A DNA stretch of 64,000 nt from Aureispira sp. Lineage in GTDB: Bacteria > Bacteroidota > Bacteroidia > Chitinophagales > Saprospiraceae. Below are positions 53,184-61,397 of the stretch, piece after piece. Numbering within the stretch: position 1 is the first letter of the stretch; each line of letters begins with the position of its first letter. The stretch lies in the NCBI GenBank assembly GCA_024222455.1, contig JAAEPD010000318.1, forward strand, positions 1-64,000, read 5' to 3'. Both the position numbers and the translations under genes were made by a program. The notes beneath the pieces are model-generated. The model was not told the origin of the DNA and did not search any database. It worked only from the letters and a program-made list of their open reading frames with translations.

Positions 53184-53558
53184 TTATTCGTCTTCTTCAA
53201 GGCTAGCTTTTAGACGAATATTGAGTTCTTTGATTTCGTCTTTGTTGTATTTGTTGTTTGGGTTAGCAATCAAATCTATGTAATATTCATAACCCGAAAC
53301 ATCTGGTTGCTCTTCGTCTTCGTCCCAATAACGAACAGAAAAATCACCATAGCGTTGGATGTGTTCATAGGTCAAACGGATAGATTTGACAATAGTTGGA
53401 CGCTCATGTCCAATAAAAATCTCACGTAATGCCTTCATCTCTTCAATCATGTCATCTGAGACAGTTTGATCGTTACGATGAAAAGCTGCTTTAAGTTGAG
53501 TGCAATACTCTTTTATACGAGGATCATCTATTTTCTTCTCTTTTCTGAAAGTGCGCAT
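53184..53558 (-). CDS. Small acidic protein of unknown function, 124 aa
   Basis: A soluble protein with a basic start (MRTFRKEKKIDDPRIKEYC) and an acidic C-terminal half (RYWDEDEEQPDVSGYEYYID, ending RLKASLEEDE). It is monocistronic, with the best promoter match in the window (TTTG-N20-TAAATTTG at 53604-53635) and a strong terminator, which suggests substantial expression. I do not recognise the family; no motif is evident. Confidence 0.75.
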   Translation of the reverse strand: MRTFRKEKKIDDPRIKEYCTQLKAAFHRNDQTVSDDMIEEMKALREIFIGHERPTIVKSIRLTYEHIQRYGDFSVRYWDEDEEQPDVSGYEYYIDLIANPNNKYNKDEIKELNIRLKASLEEDE

Positions 53559-53603
53559 ATAATACGGAATTTTTTAGTCAAATTTTTAGTTTAAGAACCT
53601 ATG

Positions 53604-53635
53604 CAAATTTACATAAAAACTTGCTATTGGACAAA
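53604..53635 (-). promoter_or_regulatory. Promoter (TTTG-N20-TAAATTTG) for the 53184 gene
   Basis: On the minus strand TTTG at 53635-53632 and TAAATTTG at 53611-53604 are 20 bases apart, matching the Bacteroidota minus-33 and minus-7 elements in sequence and spacing. It lies 46 bases before the ATG. Confidence 0.7.
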
Positions 53636-53782
53636 TCTAATTCTTAGATAGCTAAGTCGATTTCAAATAACAAGTTTTGTGGGAATTATGAATATATTGG
53701 ATTAGTATAGGAAAACAATAACCTTATACTAAACTATTCTCTTAATAGAATCAAAAAAATACTGAACAACTAACTTAATCTC

Positions 53783-54658
53783 ATGTCTAAGAAAAATAAA
53801 AACCGACAACAACGAGCTAATACGGCTCAAGAAACCTTGAATATTATAGAACAAGGTCATTATATTAATACTCTAGGGGAGCAAATAGACCTAAAAGAAA
53901 ATATGGTTAGGGCTATAGATAGGGCTATATTTCTAGATCCAGAGGGACTAAACCTACTATCAAGCAAAGTACCTAAACTAAAGGAAGATAAAGAGTCATT
54001 TGAGACAATTATAGAGCTATACAACGAAACAACACTTTCGGCAGCTCATCGGTTGGCTACCGAAGAAAATGAAGATAAGGTGTTGTGCTTAAATTTTGCT
54101 TCAGCCAAAAATCCAGGAGGAGGTTTTTTAGGAGGAAGTCAAGCACAAGAAGAGAGTTTGGCTAGAGCTTCTACCTTATATCCTACCTTGACACAGTTTA
54201 TGGAGCCGATGTATATGTTTCATCGTAAATATGGAACCTGTCTGTATTCGCATAGAATGATTTATTCTCCAGAAGTTGCTGTGTTTAGAGATGATTTTGA
54301 CAACTTGTTAGATCAGCCATATTATACCGCTTTTATTACGGCACCAGCTGTGAATGCAGGTTGTATACGTAGCAATGAGCCTAAAAAGACCAAAAAAATA
54401 GAGCCCACTATGCTAGAACGAGTGGAAGCAGTATTAGCTACAGCCTATACTCAGGGGCATGAAGTCTTAGTCTTAGGAGCATGGGGCTGTGGTGTTTTTC
54501 GCAACAACCCAACTGATATTGCTAGCTATTTTGCACAGTTTTTGCGAAATGGTGGTTTGTATGCTGGAGCTTTCCGAAAGATTGTATTTGCCGTACTAGA
54601 TAACAGCAAAAAGGAAGAAATATTTAAAGCTTTTGAGAGTTCTTTAATCGCTAAATAA
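53783..54658 (+). CDS. Bacterial poly(ADP-ribose) glycohydrolase-type protein (TIGR02452)
   Basis: A 291-residue PARG-fold macrodomain. NFASAKNPGGGFLGGSQAQE carries the GGG (112-114) and catalytic QEE (122-124) motif of bacterial PARG. MIYSPEVAVFRDD and VLVLGAWGCGVFRNNP are further family signatures. It removes ADP-ribose from proteins or nucleic acids. An N-terminal basic stretch (SKKNKNRQQRA) precedes the fold. No ADP-ribosyltransferase gene is adjacent, so its partner is unknown. The 3' end overlaps the convergent gmhA by 15 bases. Confidence 0.93.
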   Translation: MSKKNKNRQQRANTAQETLNIIEQGHYINTLGEQIDLKENMVRAIDRAIFLDPEGLNLLSSKVPKLKEDKESFETIIELYNETTLSAAHRLATEENEDKVLCLNFASAKNPGGGFLGGSQAQEESLARASTLYPTLTQFMEPMYMFHRKYGTCLYSHRMIYSPEVAVFRDDFDNLLDQPYYTAFITAPAVNAGCIRSNEPKKTKKIEPTMLERVEAVLATAYTQGHEVLVLGAWGCGVFRNNPTDIASYFAQFLRNGGLYAGAFRKIVFAVLDNSKKEEIFKAFESSLIAK

Positions 54659-55225
54659 GGCTGCTTCTACCAATTCACATATGATGTGACCAATGGTAAT
54701 ATGAGCTTCTTGGATACGAGGTGTATCATCAGAAGGAACATTGATTAGAATTTGGCTCAACTCTTTGAGTTGACCACCTGTACTACCAGTCATTGCAACC
54801 ACATGTATACCTTTTTGTTGAGCTACTTGTGCAGCATTAACAATGTTAGTTGAGTTGCCTGAGGTAGAGAGGGTAAATAAGATATCACCTTTTTGCCCAA
54901 TTCCGTCTACCAAACGAGCATAAATAGCATCGTAACCATAATCGTTAGCGACAGCGGTAAGATAGGAGCCGTTTACATGTAAGGCTTCTGCAAAAAGGGC
55001 TGGACGGTCTTTGTAAAAACGACCGCTCAACTCTGCTGCAATGTGTTGGGCATCAGCAGCACTGCCTCCATTACCACAAAAGAGAACTTTTTGTTTGTTT
55101 TGGAATGCTTGTATACAAATCTCGACTGTTTGCTCAATCTTCTTGAGCAAATGATCGTTTTTGAGTATTTCCTGTTTGACCCAAATGCTATTGGCTAGAA
55201 TTTTTTTGATTGTTGGAATACTCAT
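54644..55225 (-). CDS. gmhA: Sedoheptulose 7-phosphate isomerase
   Basis: SIS-domain isomerase of the GmhA family, the first step toward ADP-heptose for the LPS core. FCGNGGSAADAQHIAAELSG is the family signature; SGNSTNIVNAAQVAQQKGIH then MTGSTGG is the phosphosugar site. 193 residues is typical. Its start overlaps the glycosyltransferase gene's stop by 4 bases (ATGA), so it is in the same transcript. No other ADP-heptose gene is visible in the window. Confidence 0.92.
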   Translation of the reverse strand: MSIPTIKKILANSIWVKQEILKNDHLLKKIEQTVEICIQAFQNKQKVLFCGNGGSAADAQHIAAELSGRFYKDRPALFAEALHVNGSYLTAVANDYGYDAIYARLVDGIGQKGDILFTLSTSGNSTNIVNAAQVAQQKGIHVVAMTGSTGGQLKELSQILINVPSDDTPRIQEAHITIGHIICELVEAALFSD

Positions 55226-56358
55226 GCTTTGGTTTTTGTGAGTTCTTTTATACCATTGGTCATGCTACCCCAAGAGAATCGTTTTTTAGCTTCTATTACA
55301 CCTTCTTTGAGTTCTTGATAACGATTATTGTTATAAAAATCAAGAATGCTTTCTGCAATTACTGTTGACTCAGGATCAACTACATAACCAGCTTTGTTGT
55401 GTTCTACAATTTCGGGTAATCCACCTACATTACTAACCAACATAGGAACATTGAAATGGTAAGCCAACTGCGAAATTCCACTTTGTGTTGCTGTTTTGTA
55501 GGGCTGAACAACTAGATCTGCTGCACAGAAATAGTCTTTGACAGATTCGTCTGGAATATAATCTGTATGAAAAATAACTTGATCAGTAAGATTATGTTTG
55601 GCTACAATAGCTTCATAAGGTTCGGCATCGGTGTAGTATTCGCCAGCTACAATTAGCTTAATGCCTAATTCTTTAATTTTAGGGTGTGCTATTGCTTCTA
55701 ATAGTAGATCTAATCCTTTGTATTTGCGTATGAATCCAAAAAATAGAATATACTTGTCGTTGGTCGGCAATTTTAGATTGCTGAGTGCCTGTTCTCTAAT
55801 AATATGAGCTCCATAACTATCATAGATAGGATGGGGAATGTATCGAATAGGTCTATCATCTTTTACAAACTGGGTCATCTCCTTTTCTACAGAGCGAGAC
55901 ATGACAATAAAACCATCTACAGGTTTGACAAAATATTTAGTTAGGGAGGTATCCCCAATACGTTTTTCGTGTGGAATGATATTGTCGATCAAACCTACTA
56001 TCTTAGTATGGTTATTCTTTTTTATTTTTCTAAGAATAGAACCCAACGAAGCCCCCATAAATGGAAGCCAAAAACGACAAAGTACTAAGTCTGGTTTATC
56101 CTCTTGAATCTGCTTACCAATTTTTGACCAATTGAGAGGGTTAACAGAATTGATAGACACTTCTATATCTAAATCTTGGGGAGCAGGCTCTGAAGAATAC
56201 TGCGTTTTACCTGGGAACAAAAAATTAGGATATTGTAAACTGAAAGTTACTATTTTTACCTCATCTCCTGCTTCTTGAAAAGCTCTAGCCAATCGTTCAT
56301 TAAAGGCTGCCAACCCTCCTCTAAGGGGGTGTGCTGGACCAATGATTGTTATTTTCAT
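55222..56358 (-). CDS. Glycosyltransferase family 4 protein
   Basis: A GT-B fold transferase of 378 residues. The N-terminal domain opens MKITIIGPAHPLRGGLAAFN; the C-terminal donor-binding half shows ILFFGFIRKYKGLDLLLEAI, KLIVAGEYY, FCAADLVVQPYKTATQSGIS and VGGLPEIVEHNKAGYVVDPE, with the ExxxxxxxE-like pattern. It probably adds a sugar to an LPS or surface glycan. It lies between the GT2 gene (21 bases) and gmhA (4-base overlap), a set that suggests envelope glycan synthesis. Confidence 0.92.
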   Translation of the reverse strand: MKITIIGPAHPLRGGLAAFNERLARAFQEAGDEVKIVTFSLQYPNFLFPGKTQYSSEPAPQDLDIEVSINSVNPLNWSKIGKQIQEDKPDLVLCRFWLPFMGASLGSILRKIKKNNHTKIVGLIDNIIPHEKRIGDTSLTKYFVKPVDGFIVMSRSVEKEMTQFVKDDRPIRYIPHPIYDSYGAHIIREQALSNLKLPTNDKYILFFGFIRKYKGLDLLLEAIAHPKIKELGIKLIVAGEYYTDAEPYEAIVAKHNLTDQVIFHTDYIPDESVKDYFCAADLVVQPYKTATQSGISQLAYHFNVPMLVSNVGGLPEIVEHNKAGYVVDPESTVIAESILDFYNNNRYQELKEGVIEAKKRFSWGSMTNGIKELTKTKA

Positions 56359-56379
56359 AGTATTTTCTGTCCTTTTTAT

Positions 56380-57363
56380 TTAGGCTGTAGTATCTTCCAT
56401 ACCCAATCGTTTTTCTACAGAATAGTTGTTGCGATTAGGAGCATTTCGGGCGACTAATTCTGCCAAAAATCCAGTTAAAAATAACTGTGTTCCCATTATC
56501 ATGCAAACTAAGGCTATATAAAAATAAGGAGAGTCTGTCACTAAAGGAGCAGGCATCCCTTTTCCTAAATAGTATAGTTTGCTAACTCCTATAAAAAGAG
56601 AAGCAAAGAATCCAATAATAAAGATAATGATACCCCAAATGCCAAAAAAGTGCATTGGGCGCTTACTAAACTTACCTACAAAAGATATAGACATGAGGTC
56701 TAAAGGCCCTCTGATAAATCGAGCAATACCAAACTTAGTTTCTCCATATTTTCGAGCTTGGTGTTTTACCACCTTCTCTCCAATTTTTTTGAAACCTGCG
56801 GTCTTTGCTATAATCGGAATATAACGGTGCATTTCTCCATAGACCTCTATATTCTTGACCACATCCCTTTTGTAAGATTTTAGGCCACAATTAAAATCAT
56901 GAAGTTGAATGCCGCTCATAAATCGAGCAGCCCAGTTGTATATCTTACTGGTATTATTTTTTATAAATGAATCATAACGTTTTTTCTTCCATCCAGAAAT
57001 AATGTCATAGCCATCTACTGCAATCAATTTGTATAGTTCTGGAATCTCTTCTGGGGAGTCTTGCAAGTCAGCATCCATTGTGATAACTACATTGCCTTTA
57101 CAGGCTAAAAAACCTTCGTTAAGGCCCGCAGATTTACCATAGTTTCTACGGAATTTAATCCCTACAACACTAGGGTTTTGAGCAGAGAGTTGTTCTATAA
57201 TACTCCAAGAACTATCTGTACTTCCATCATCTATCATCACCAACTCATAGCTATAGCCATGTTCATTCATTACCCGACGTATCCATGCCTCCAATTCAGG
57301 AAGGGATTCTTCTTCGTTTAGTAGTGGAATAACAACTGATATATCTATTTCTTTCATGTTCAA
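56380..57363 (-). CDS. GT2 family glycosyltransferase with C-terminal membrane helices (DPM1/GtrB-like)
   Basis: A 327-residue polyprenyl-phosphate glycosyltransferase. DISVVIPLLNEEESLPELEA then MIDDGSTDSS opens the GT-A domain and VVITMDADLQDSPEEIPEL holds the metal-binding DxD. FKKIGEKVVKHQARKYGETK is the usual GtrB/DPM1 region. Two membrane helices follow (IWGIIIFIIGFFASLFIGVS and FYIALVCMIMGTQLFLTGFL). It probably makes a lipid-linked sugar for glycan assembly. First gene of the unit with GT4 and GmhA. Confidence 0.92.
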   Translation of the reverse strand: MNMKEIDISVVIPLLNEEESLPELEAWIRRVMNEHGYSYELVMIDDGSTDSSWSIIEQLSAQNPSVVGIKFRRNYGKSAGLNEGFLACKGNVVITMDADLQDSPEEIPELYKLIAVDGYDIISGWKKKRYDSFIKNNTSKIYNWAARFMSGIQLHDFNCGLKSYKRDVVKNIEVYGEMHRYIPIIAKTAGFKKIGEKVVKHQARKYGETKFGIARFIRGPLDLMSISFVGKFSKRPMHFFGIWGIIIFIIGFFASLFIGVSKLYYLGKGMPAPLVTDSPYFYIALVCMIMGTQLFLTGFLAELVARNAPNRNNYSVEKRLGMEDTTA

Positions 57364-57499
57364 ATCAATAAAAAATTAGTAAGGGGGCTTTGTCTAGAAT
57401 AAGCTCTAAATCGCTTAAGCTTTAAAAGTATGTTTTTGTTTTATGAAAATAAGGTTTTTAAGTACCTTTTTAATTTTCTTAAATAGATATTAAGAAATT

Positions 57500-58024
57500 T
57501 TACTCTTCAGGCACCCTACGAGCCATATATCCAATAGTAATGGCAATCATAAAACCCCAAGCCAGACTACTGATTATATCAATGATCATACTTCCTTTGG
57601 TCGTAAAATAGAAGTTCCAGCGTTCTTCAATTTGTTTGGTGGCTTGTTCTAGAGTCCATCCATCCAGCTCTAAACCTCTATAATAAATCTGCTTATGGGC
57701 AGTTTGGTATTCAGGGTAAATACTAGTTTGAAAAACATAGGTGAAAATACTAATAAATATTCCTAGCATAAGTGCAGCAGAAACTGCCGAAAGAATCCCT
57801 TGAGGATAAGTAATGTAGCCCCTTTGTTGTATTCTGACAATAAATACAGCTGCAATACAGGAAATGATCATGCCTAGGCGAAAACTCCATAATGGCCAAG
57901 GCGAAAATATATAATTGAATTTATGAGCAGTCATAACACTAAAACAGTAGAGCAGAGCCACTACTATGGCTGCTTTTGCTGCTTGTATTAGGATGTGTGC
58001 GGTGCTTAATTTATGTTTGAGCAT
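57500..58024 (-). CDS. DUF4199 membrane protein A
   Basis: A 174-residue protein with four membrane helices (AAIVVALLYCFSVMTA; LGMIISCIAAVFIV; AVSAALMLGIFISIFTYVF; SSLAWGFMIAITIGYMARR) and the DUF4199 layout, including the periplasmic loop QTSIYPEYQTAHKQI. It is 48 bases downstream of the second DUF4199 gene, so the two are co-transcribed. Function unknown. Confidence 0.82.
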   Translation of the reverse strand: MLKHKLSTAHILIQAAKAAIVVALLYCFSVMTAHKFNYIFSPWPLWSFRLGMIISCIAAVFIVRIQQRGYITYPQGILSAVSAALMLGIFISIFTYVFQTSIYPEYQTAHKQIYYRGLELDGWTLEQATKQIEERWNFYFTTKGSMIIDIISSLAWGFMIAITIGYMARRVPEE

Positions 58025-58072
58025 AAGTTGAATAATTCTTATTGAAAAAGTGTGTTGATGTTATAATAGAAC

Positions 58073-58585
58073 CTAGTATTCTGGGGCTTCTCGCTTGAAG
58101 AAGAAGGATATGGTTCCAGCAAAAATAGCCCCTACAATGATTTCTAAAGAAATGCCTAGGAAATCTAAAAGAGTTGGCCCAAAATGAGTGCTTTCGATAA
58201 AAAGCTTCAGCTTTTGCTGAAAAATTTCTTCTGGAACATCAATACCTTTGTTCTCTATAAAAATTCGAACTTGGGCATCTTTGACCAATTCTATCATATC
58301 TGTATCAATATAGTTGAACAGTACATAGATGAACAGAAACTTAGCAAAAAAACCAATTACATATACTCTAAAAGTCATTTTTAGGAGCTCTCCAAACTCT
58401 ATAAAACCATCAGGACGTTGTTCCCTCTCTGTATAGGCAGCTATGCCCATCAAGACTAAGAAGATTAATAATGTTAAACGTTCATATCCCGTGATTAGGT
58501 AAGTAGGGGCGGAAACATAAAGTACTGTGATATACAATACAGACAAAACTGCTGCCCAAAGTCCAAAACGAAAACCGTTATTCAT
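58073..58585 (-). CDS. DUF4199 membrane protein B
   Basis: A 170-residue paralog with the same topology: four helices (GLWAAVLSVLYITVLYVSA; LTLLIFLVLMGIAAYTE; RVYVIGFFAKFLFIYVLFNY; ISLEIIVGAIFAGTISFFF) and a long loop between helices 3 and 4. FIEFGELLKMTFRVYVIG is the family-typical DUF4199 stretch. It opens the pair. Function unknown. Confidence 0.82.
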   Translation of the reverse strand: MNNGFRFGLWAAVLSVLYITVLYVSAPTYLITGYERLTLLIFLVLMGIAAYTEREQRPDGFIEFGELLKMTFRVYVIGFFAKFLFIYVLFNYIDTDMIELVKDAQVRIFIENKGIDVPEEIFQQKLKLFIESTHFGPTLLDFLGISLEIIVGAIFAGTISFFFKREAPEY

Positions 58586-58636
58586 AAAGTTTTATTTTTT
58601 GTAGGTTGTCGCTCTAGTCTCAATATTAAAGAAAAG

Positions 58637-59161
58637 CTACAACTCAATCTTTTTTTCAAAGCACACAAAGGGATGTTCCCAAGGTTGCCCCAAAAATATG
58701 ACTTCTTTTGTTCTTTGGTAGTCCATTCGGGTATAAAATTTAAGAAGTCTTGAATTTTGGCTATAAGCATCTAGTCGGATTGCTGTATAATTGTGCTTTT
58801 TAGCATGATTTTCTGCAAACTGCAATAACTTTCGAGCATAACCTTTTCCCTGATGTTGAGGAGCTACAGCGATCCGATGAATGACCAATATTCGATCACC
58901 TTGGTGTTGCCAATCAACTTCTTCATACCCTTTGAATTGTACTTCATTTAATACCATAACCCCCATTAGGTCTGTATTATTTTGGAGTACAAAGAGCGTT
59001 TGCTCTTCTATATCTTGCTGTATAGTAGATACTGGTGGATAGAAATCATACCATTGATGTTGTAACCCCATCTGTTGTAAAACCAAGCGACAATTGGTAT
59101 ATAGGTCTTTAATTTTGGAGAGTTGATCTATAGAAGCAACTTGTATGTTATTGTTTTGCAT
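58637..59161 (-). CDS. GNAT N-acetyltransferase
   Basis: A 174-residue acetyltransferase. VIHRIAVAPQHQGKGYARKL is a textbook acetyl-CoA-binding motif (V..P..QgkGyg/a). IRLDAYSQNSRLLKFYTRMD is the C-terminal GNAT signature. The N-terminal helical region is short. It lies 77 bases from the acyltransferase gene upstream and 51 from DUF4199 B. Substrate unknown. Confidence 0.88.
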   Translation of the reverse strand: MQNNNIQVASIDQLSKIKDLYTNCRLVLQQMGLQHQWYDFYPPVSTIQQDIEEQTLFVLQNNTDLMGVMVLNEVQFKGYEEVDWQHQGDRILVIHRIAVAPQHQGKGYARKLLQFAENHAKKHNYTAIRLDAYSQNSRLLKFYTRMDYQRTKEVIFLGQPWEHPFVCFEKKIEL

Positions 59162-59238
59162 AGCTAGTTATTTTTCTACAAAAGAAAAACATTTTGAGAA
59201 AAGCTACAACCCATTTCTTGCTAAAAGTAATTCAACAT

Positions 59239-60594
59239 CTATTCTTCTGCACCTTCTAACAAGTATTCTGCTTTAGCAGCATCTAATAGTGTAATGATTT
59301 CTTGACGTTGAGCAATGAGTTGATGTAGGAGTTTGTCCTTCTGGTAAAATCTAGAGAATAGTGACCAATGATCTTTAGTGTCTAGTATGCGCTGCCAATA
59401 TTTTAAGGTGAAAAAAGCAGATAGGGGTAGACTAATCGCATAGATTAATGTCAGCCACCACAAACCTCCAAAAACTTGCATTAATACAATTTGTAAGGTG
59501 TAAAAAATGGTAAAGGTCAATAGCCCTGAAAACATCTTGATAGGAGCATAGTAAACTTCTTCCTTGGTGACTGCTTGAGCCAATTTGGAAGGGATAATAT
59601 ATGGGATATAATTGTTGATCAGACCATATAAGTAGATTGGAAAACCTAGGACTAAGTAGAGGAACCTAAAAATGCCATCTGATAAAATAGAGCGTTTATG
59701 CTTAGAGTCTTCAAAGAGATCATCCTTGAGTTGAAGTTGCCCTAAGTTATTAAAATAGCTGTCAAGTTTTACTCTAAGGTCATGTACTTGTTCCGATTTT
59801 TTGTGGTTGAAATGGTGTAAGGCTTCTTTGAAGCCTTTGGTAGCGATAAACTGATTTTGGTCAGTAGCTTTCCACCCCAAATCTTTTAGTAGCCTGCTTT
59901 GGTAAACTTCGTCTATCTGCGTCAATAGTAGGTCTTCTTCCTTGGTTTCTATATCTATCATTTGTGCTTTGAGCGCATCTTCTATGGCTGCTGTTAGCGC
60001 TCGAACTGCTGCATATTCGTCTTCTTGGTGTAGTTGGTAATAGTCTTTGACATTGATGAGTGGAGCTACATTAATCAATAAATCGCTACGAAAACGAGTT
60101 GGGTCAGAATAATTGAGTCCCATCACTAAAATCTTGACACCGAGTTTGTAGCCATTTTTCCTTTCTGCACCTAATGCAATGCGAGCAGCTCCTGTTTTGA
60201 TGTCTTGTAACTTACGTTCTTGTATACTTACTCCTTCCGGAAAGATGAGTATACTACCTTTTTCTTCTAGTTTTTTGTAGCAAGCTGCAAAAACATCATC
60301 ATTGTTGACCTTGCCTGTTTTGCTGTCTTGACGGCGATAAATAGGGATGCCTCTTAGGCTTGACCACAGCCAATTTCCAAATTTACTTTCGAATAGGGTA
60401 GCTTTACCCAAGAAATGAGGTTTTTGCCGTAAGGTAACGCCTACTGTAGCAGGATCCATCAGTGTATTGGGATGATTTGCCACCACAACCATTGGCCCTT
60501 CTTTGGGGATAATGTCCTTGTTGTTTACCTTAAAACGTTTGAAAAATACGTTTATGGTTATTTTGACAATCCATTTGAGTATAGTGGTAATCAT
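59239..60594 (-). CDS. PlsC-type acyltransferase
   Basis: A 451-residue glycerolipid acyltransferase. The N-terminal helix is followed by the acyltransferase block I, VVANHPNTLMDPATVG (H…D as HPNTLMD, the longer Bacteroidota variant), then GIPIYRRQDSKTGK and LIFPEGVSIQERKL. The C-terminal half has about four hydrophobic segments (FLYLVLGFPIYLYGLINNYI; GLLTFTIFYTLQIVLMQVFG; LTLIYAISLPLSAFFTL). It is longer than PlsC (about 245). It acylates glycerol-phosphate or a related acceptor in the membrane; donor and acceptor unknown. Confidence 0.88.
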   Translation of the reverse strand: MITTILKWIVKITINVFFKRFKVNNKDIIPKEGPMVVVANHPNTLMDPATVGVTLRQKPHFLGKATLFESKFGNWLWSSLRGIPIYRRQDSKTGKVNNDDVFAACYKKLEEKGSILIFPEGVSIQERKLQDIKTGAARIALGAERKNGYKLGVKILVMGLNYSDPTRFRSDLLINVAPLINVKDYYQLHQEDEYAAVRALTAAIEDALKAQMIDIETKEEDLLLTQIDEVYQSRLLKDLGWKATDQNQFIATKGFKEALHHFNHKKSEQVHDLRVKLDSYFNNLGQLQLKDDLFEDSKHKRSILSDGIFRFLYLVLGFPIYLYGLINNYIPYIIPSKLAQAVTKEEVYYAPIKMFSGLLTFTIFYTLQIVLMQVFGGLWWLTLIYAISLPLSAFFTLKYWQRILDTKDHWSLFSRFYQKDKLLHQLIAQRQEIITLLDAAKAEYLLEGAEE

Positions 60595-60949
60595 GCTGTG
60601 TATATGAGCCGTTTTGAAAATTCTCTTAGTAATAATAAGGGAATTCCAAGATAATCTGTAATCAGAGGCATAAAAAAGGTAATATAACTGAAGAGAAGTT
60701 TTGTGAGGAACTTCATCATTAGAATAAGAGTATGATGTATTTCTATAAAATTTAAAATTCTATGTACTAAAATTCTATGGAGGATTAAAGACGTTGTCTT
60801 AGAACAGCAGCATGACCATTTCCACTAGTGCAATATTGAGCGCAGTTTTTAAAAAATTAACTCAAGAAAACTATTGAATTTTCTACTTTTTGTAAATTGA
60901 TATCGTTATACCAAACAAAAGCATTATTCATTTCTATATAAGTACTTTT
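60595..60949. other. Divergent intergenic region, 355 bp, no gene found
   Basis: The gap between the acyltransferase and the small lipoprotein holds no supported gene, RNA or strong hairpin. One 21-codon ORF (ATG 60812 to TGA) is not supported by any other signal. AT-rich stretches near 60720-60780 and 60840-60950 probably hold the two promoters, but I see no exact TAnnTTTG. Confidence 0.5.
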
Positions 60950-61249
60950 ATGAAGGGCGTTAAAATTCTATCCTTACTTGCGGCAATTCAGTTTTTTTCA
61001 TCTTGCCAAAAGGATACTTTCAAAAATATTGTAGTCGTTCACCACTGCACAGGGAGTTATCTCAAAATAGAAGGCAAAAACCACTTGATTTGTAACAAGG
61101 AAGTTGTTAATAATTATAAAGATGGTGCTATTGTAACTGCTGAGGTTGATTATATTACTTGGGAGGATTGTGATAATACTTGGGCAGCTTGCATGATGGA
61201 ATTCCCATATGAGGGAGTAATTCAGGTGAAAACCATTAATCAAAAATAA
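60950..61249 (+). CDS. Small lipoprotein, 99 aa
   Basis: A lipoprotein signal ends in FFSSC (Cys19). The mature part is short and cysteine-containing (HHCTGSYLKIEGKNHLICNK; WEDCDNTWAACMMEF), with five Cys after the lipobox that could form disulfides. It is monocistronic and convergent with nrdA. I do not recognise the family. Confidence 0.75.
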   Translation: MKGVKILSLLAAIQFFSSCQKDTFKNIVVVHHCTGSYLKIEGKNHLICNKEVVNNYKDGAIVTAEVDYITWEDCDNTWAACMMEFPYEGVIQVKTINQK

Positions 61250-61303
61250 AAAATTACTTAGTTATTCTTTCCTTTATCAATGGCGGTATAATTCCTGAAA
61301 GCA

Positions 61304-61337
61304 TAAAAAAGGTGATTCAACCGTAGTTAAATCACCT
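61304..61337 (-). terminator. Terminator after nrdA
   Basis: On the minus strand an 8-bp stem (AGGTGATT paired with AATCACCT) is followed by six T, 60 bases past the nrdA stop. Confidence 0.75.
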
Positions 61338-61397
61338 AATATTTTAATATTCTGTTGAAAACTATTCAATCTCCAACAATGAATCATTCAAAATAAT

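Noticed and set aside
58621-59215. GAAAAGCTACAAC present twice near 58631 and 59197
   Set aside because: A 13-base match in AT-rich sequence without matching flanks is probably chance.
60812-60877. 21-codon ORF in the 355-bp intergenic region
   Set aside because: It has no composition, coupling or leader signal beyond chance for this length.
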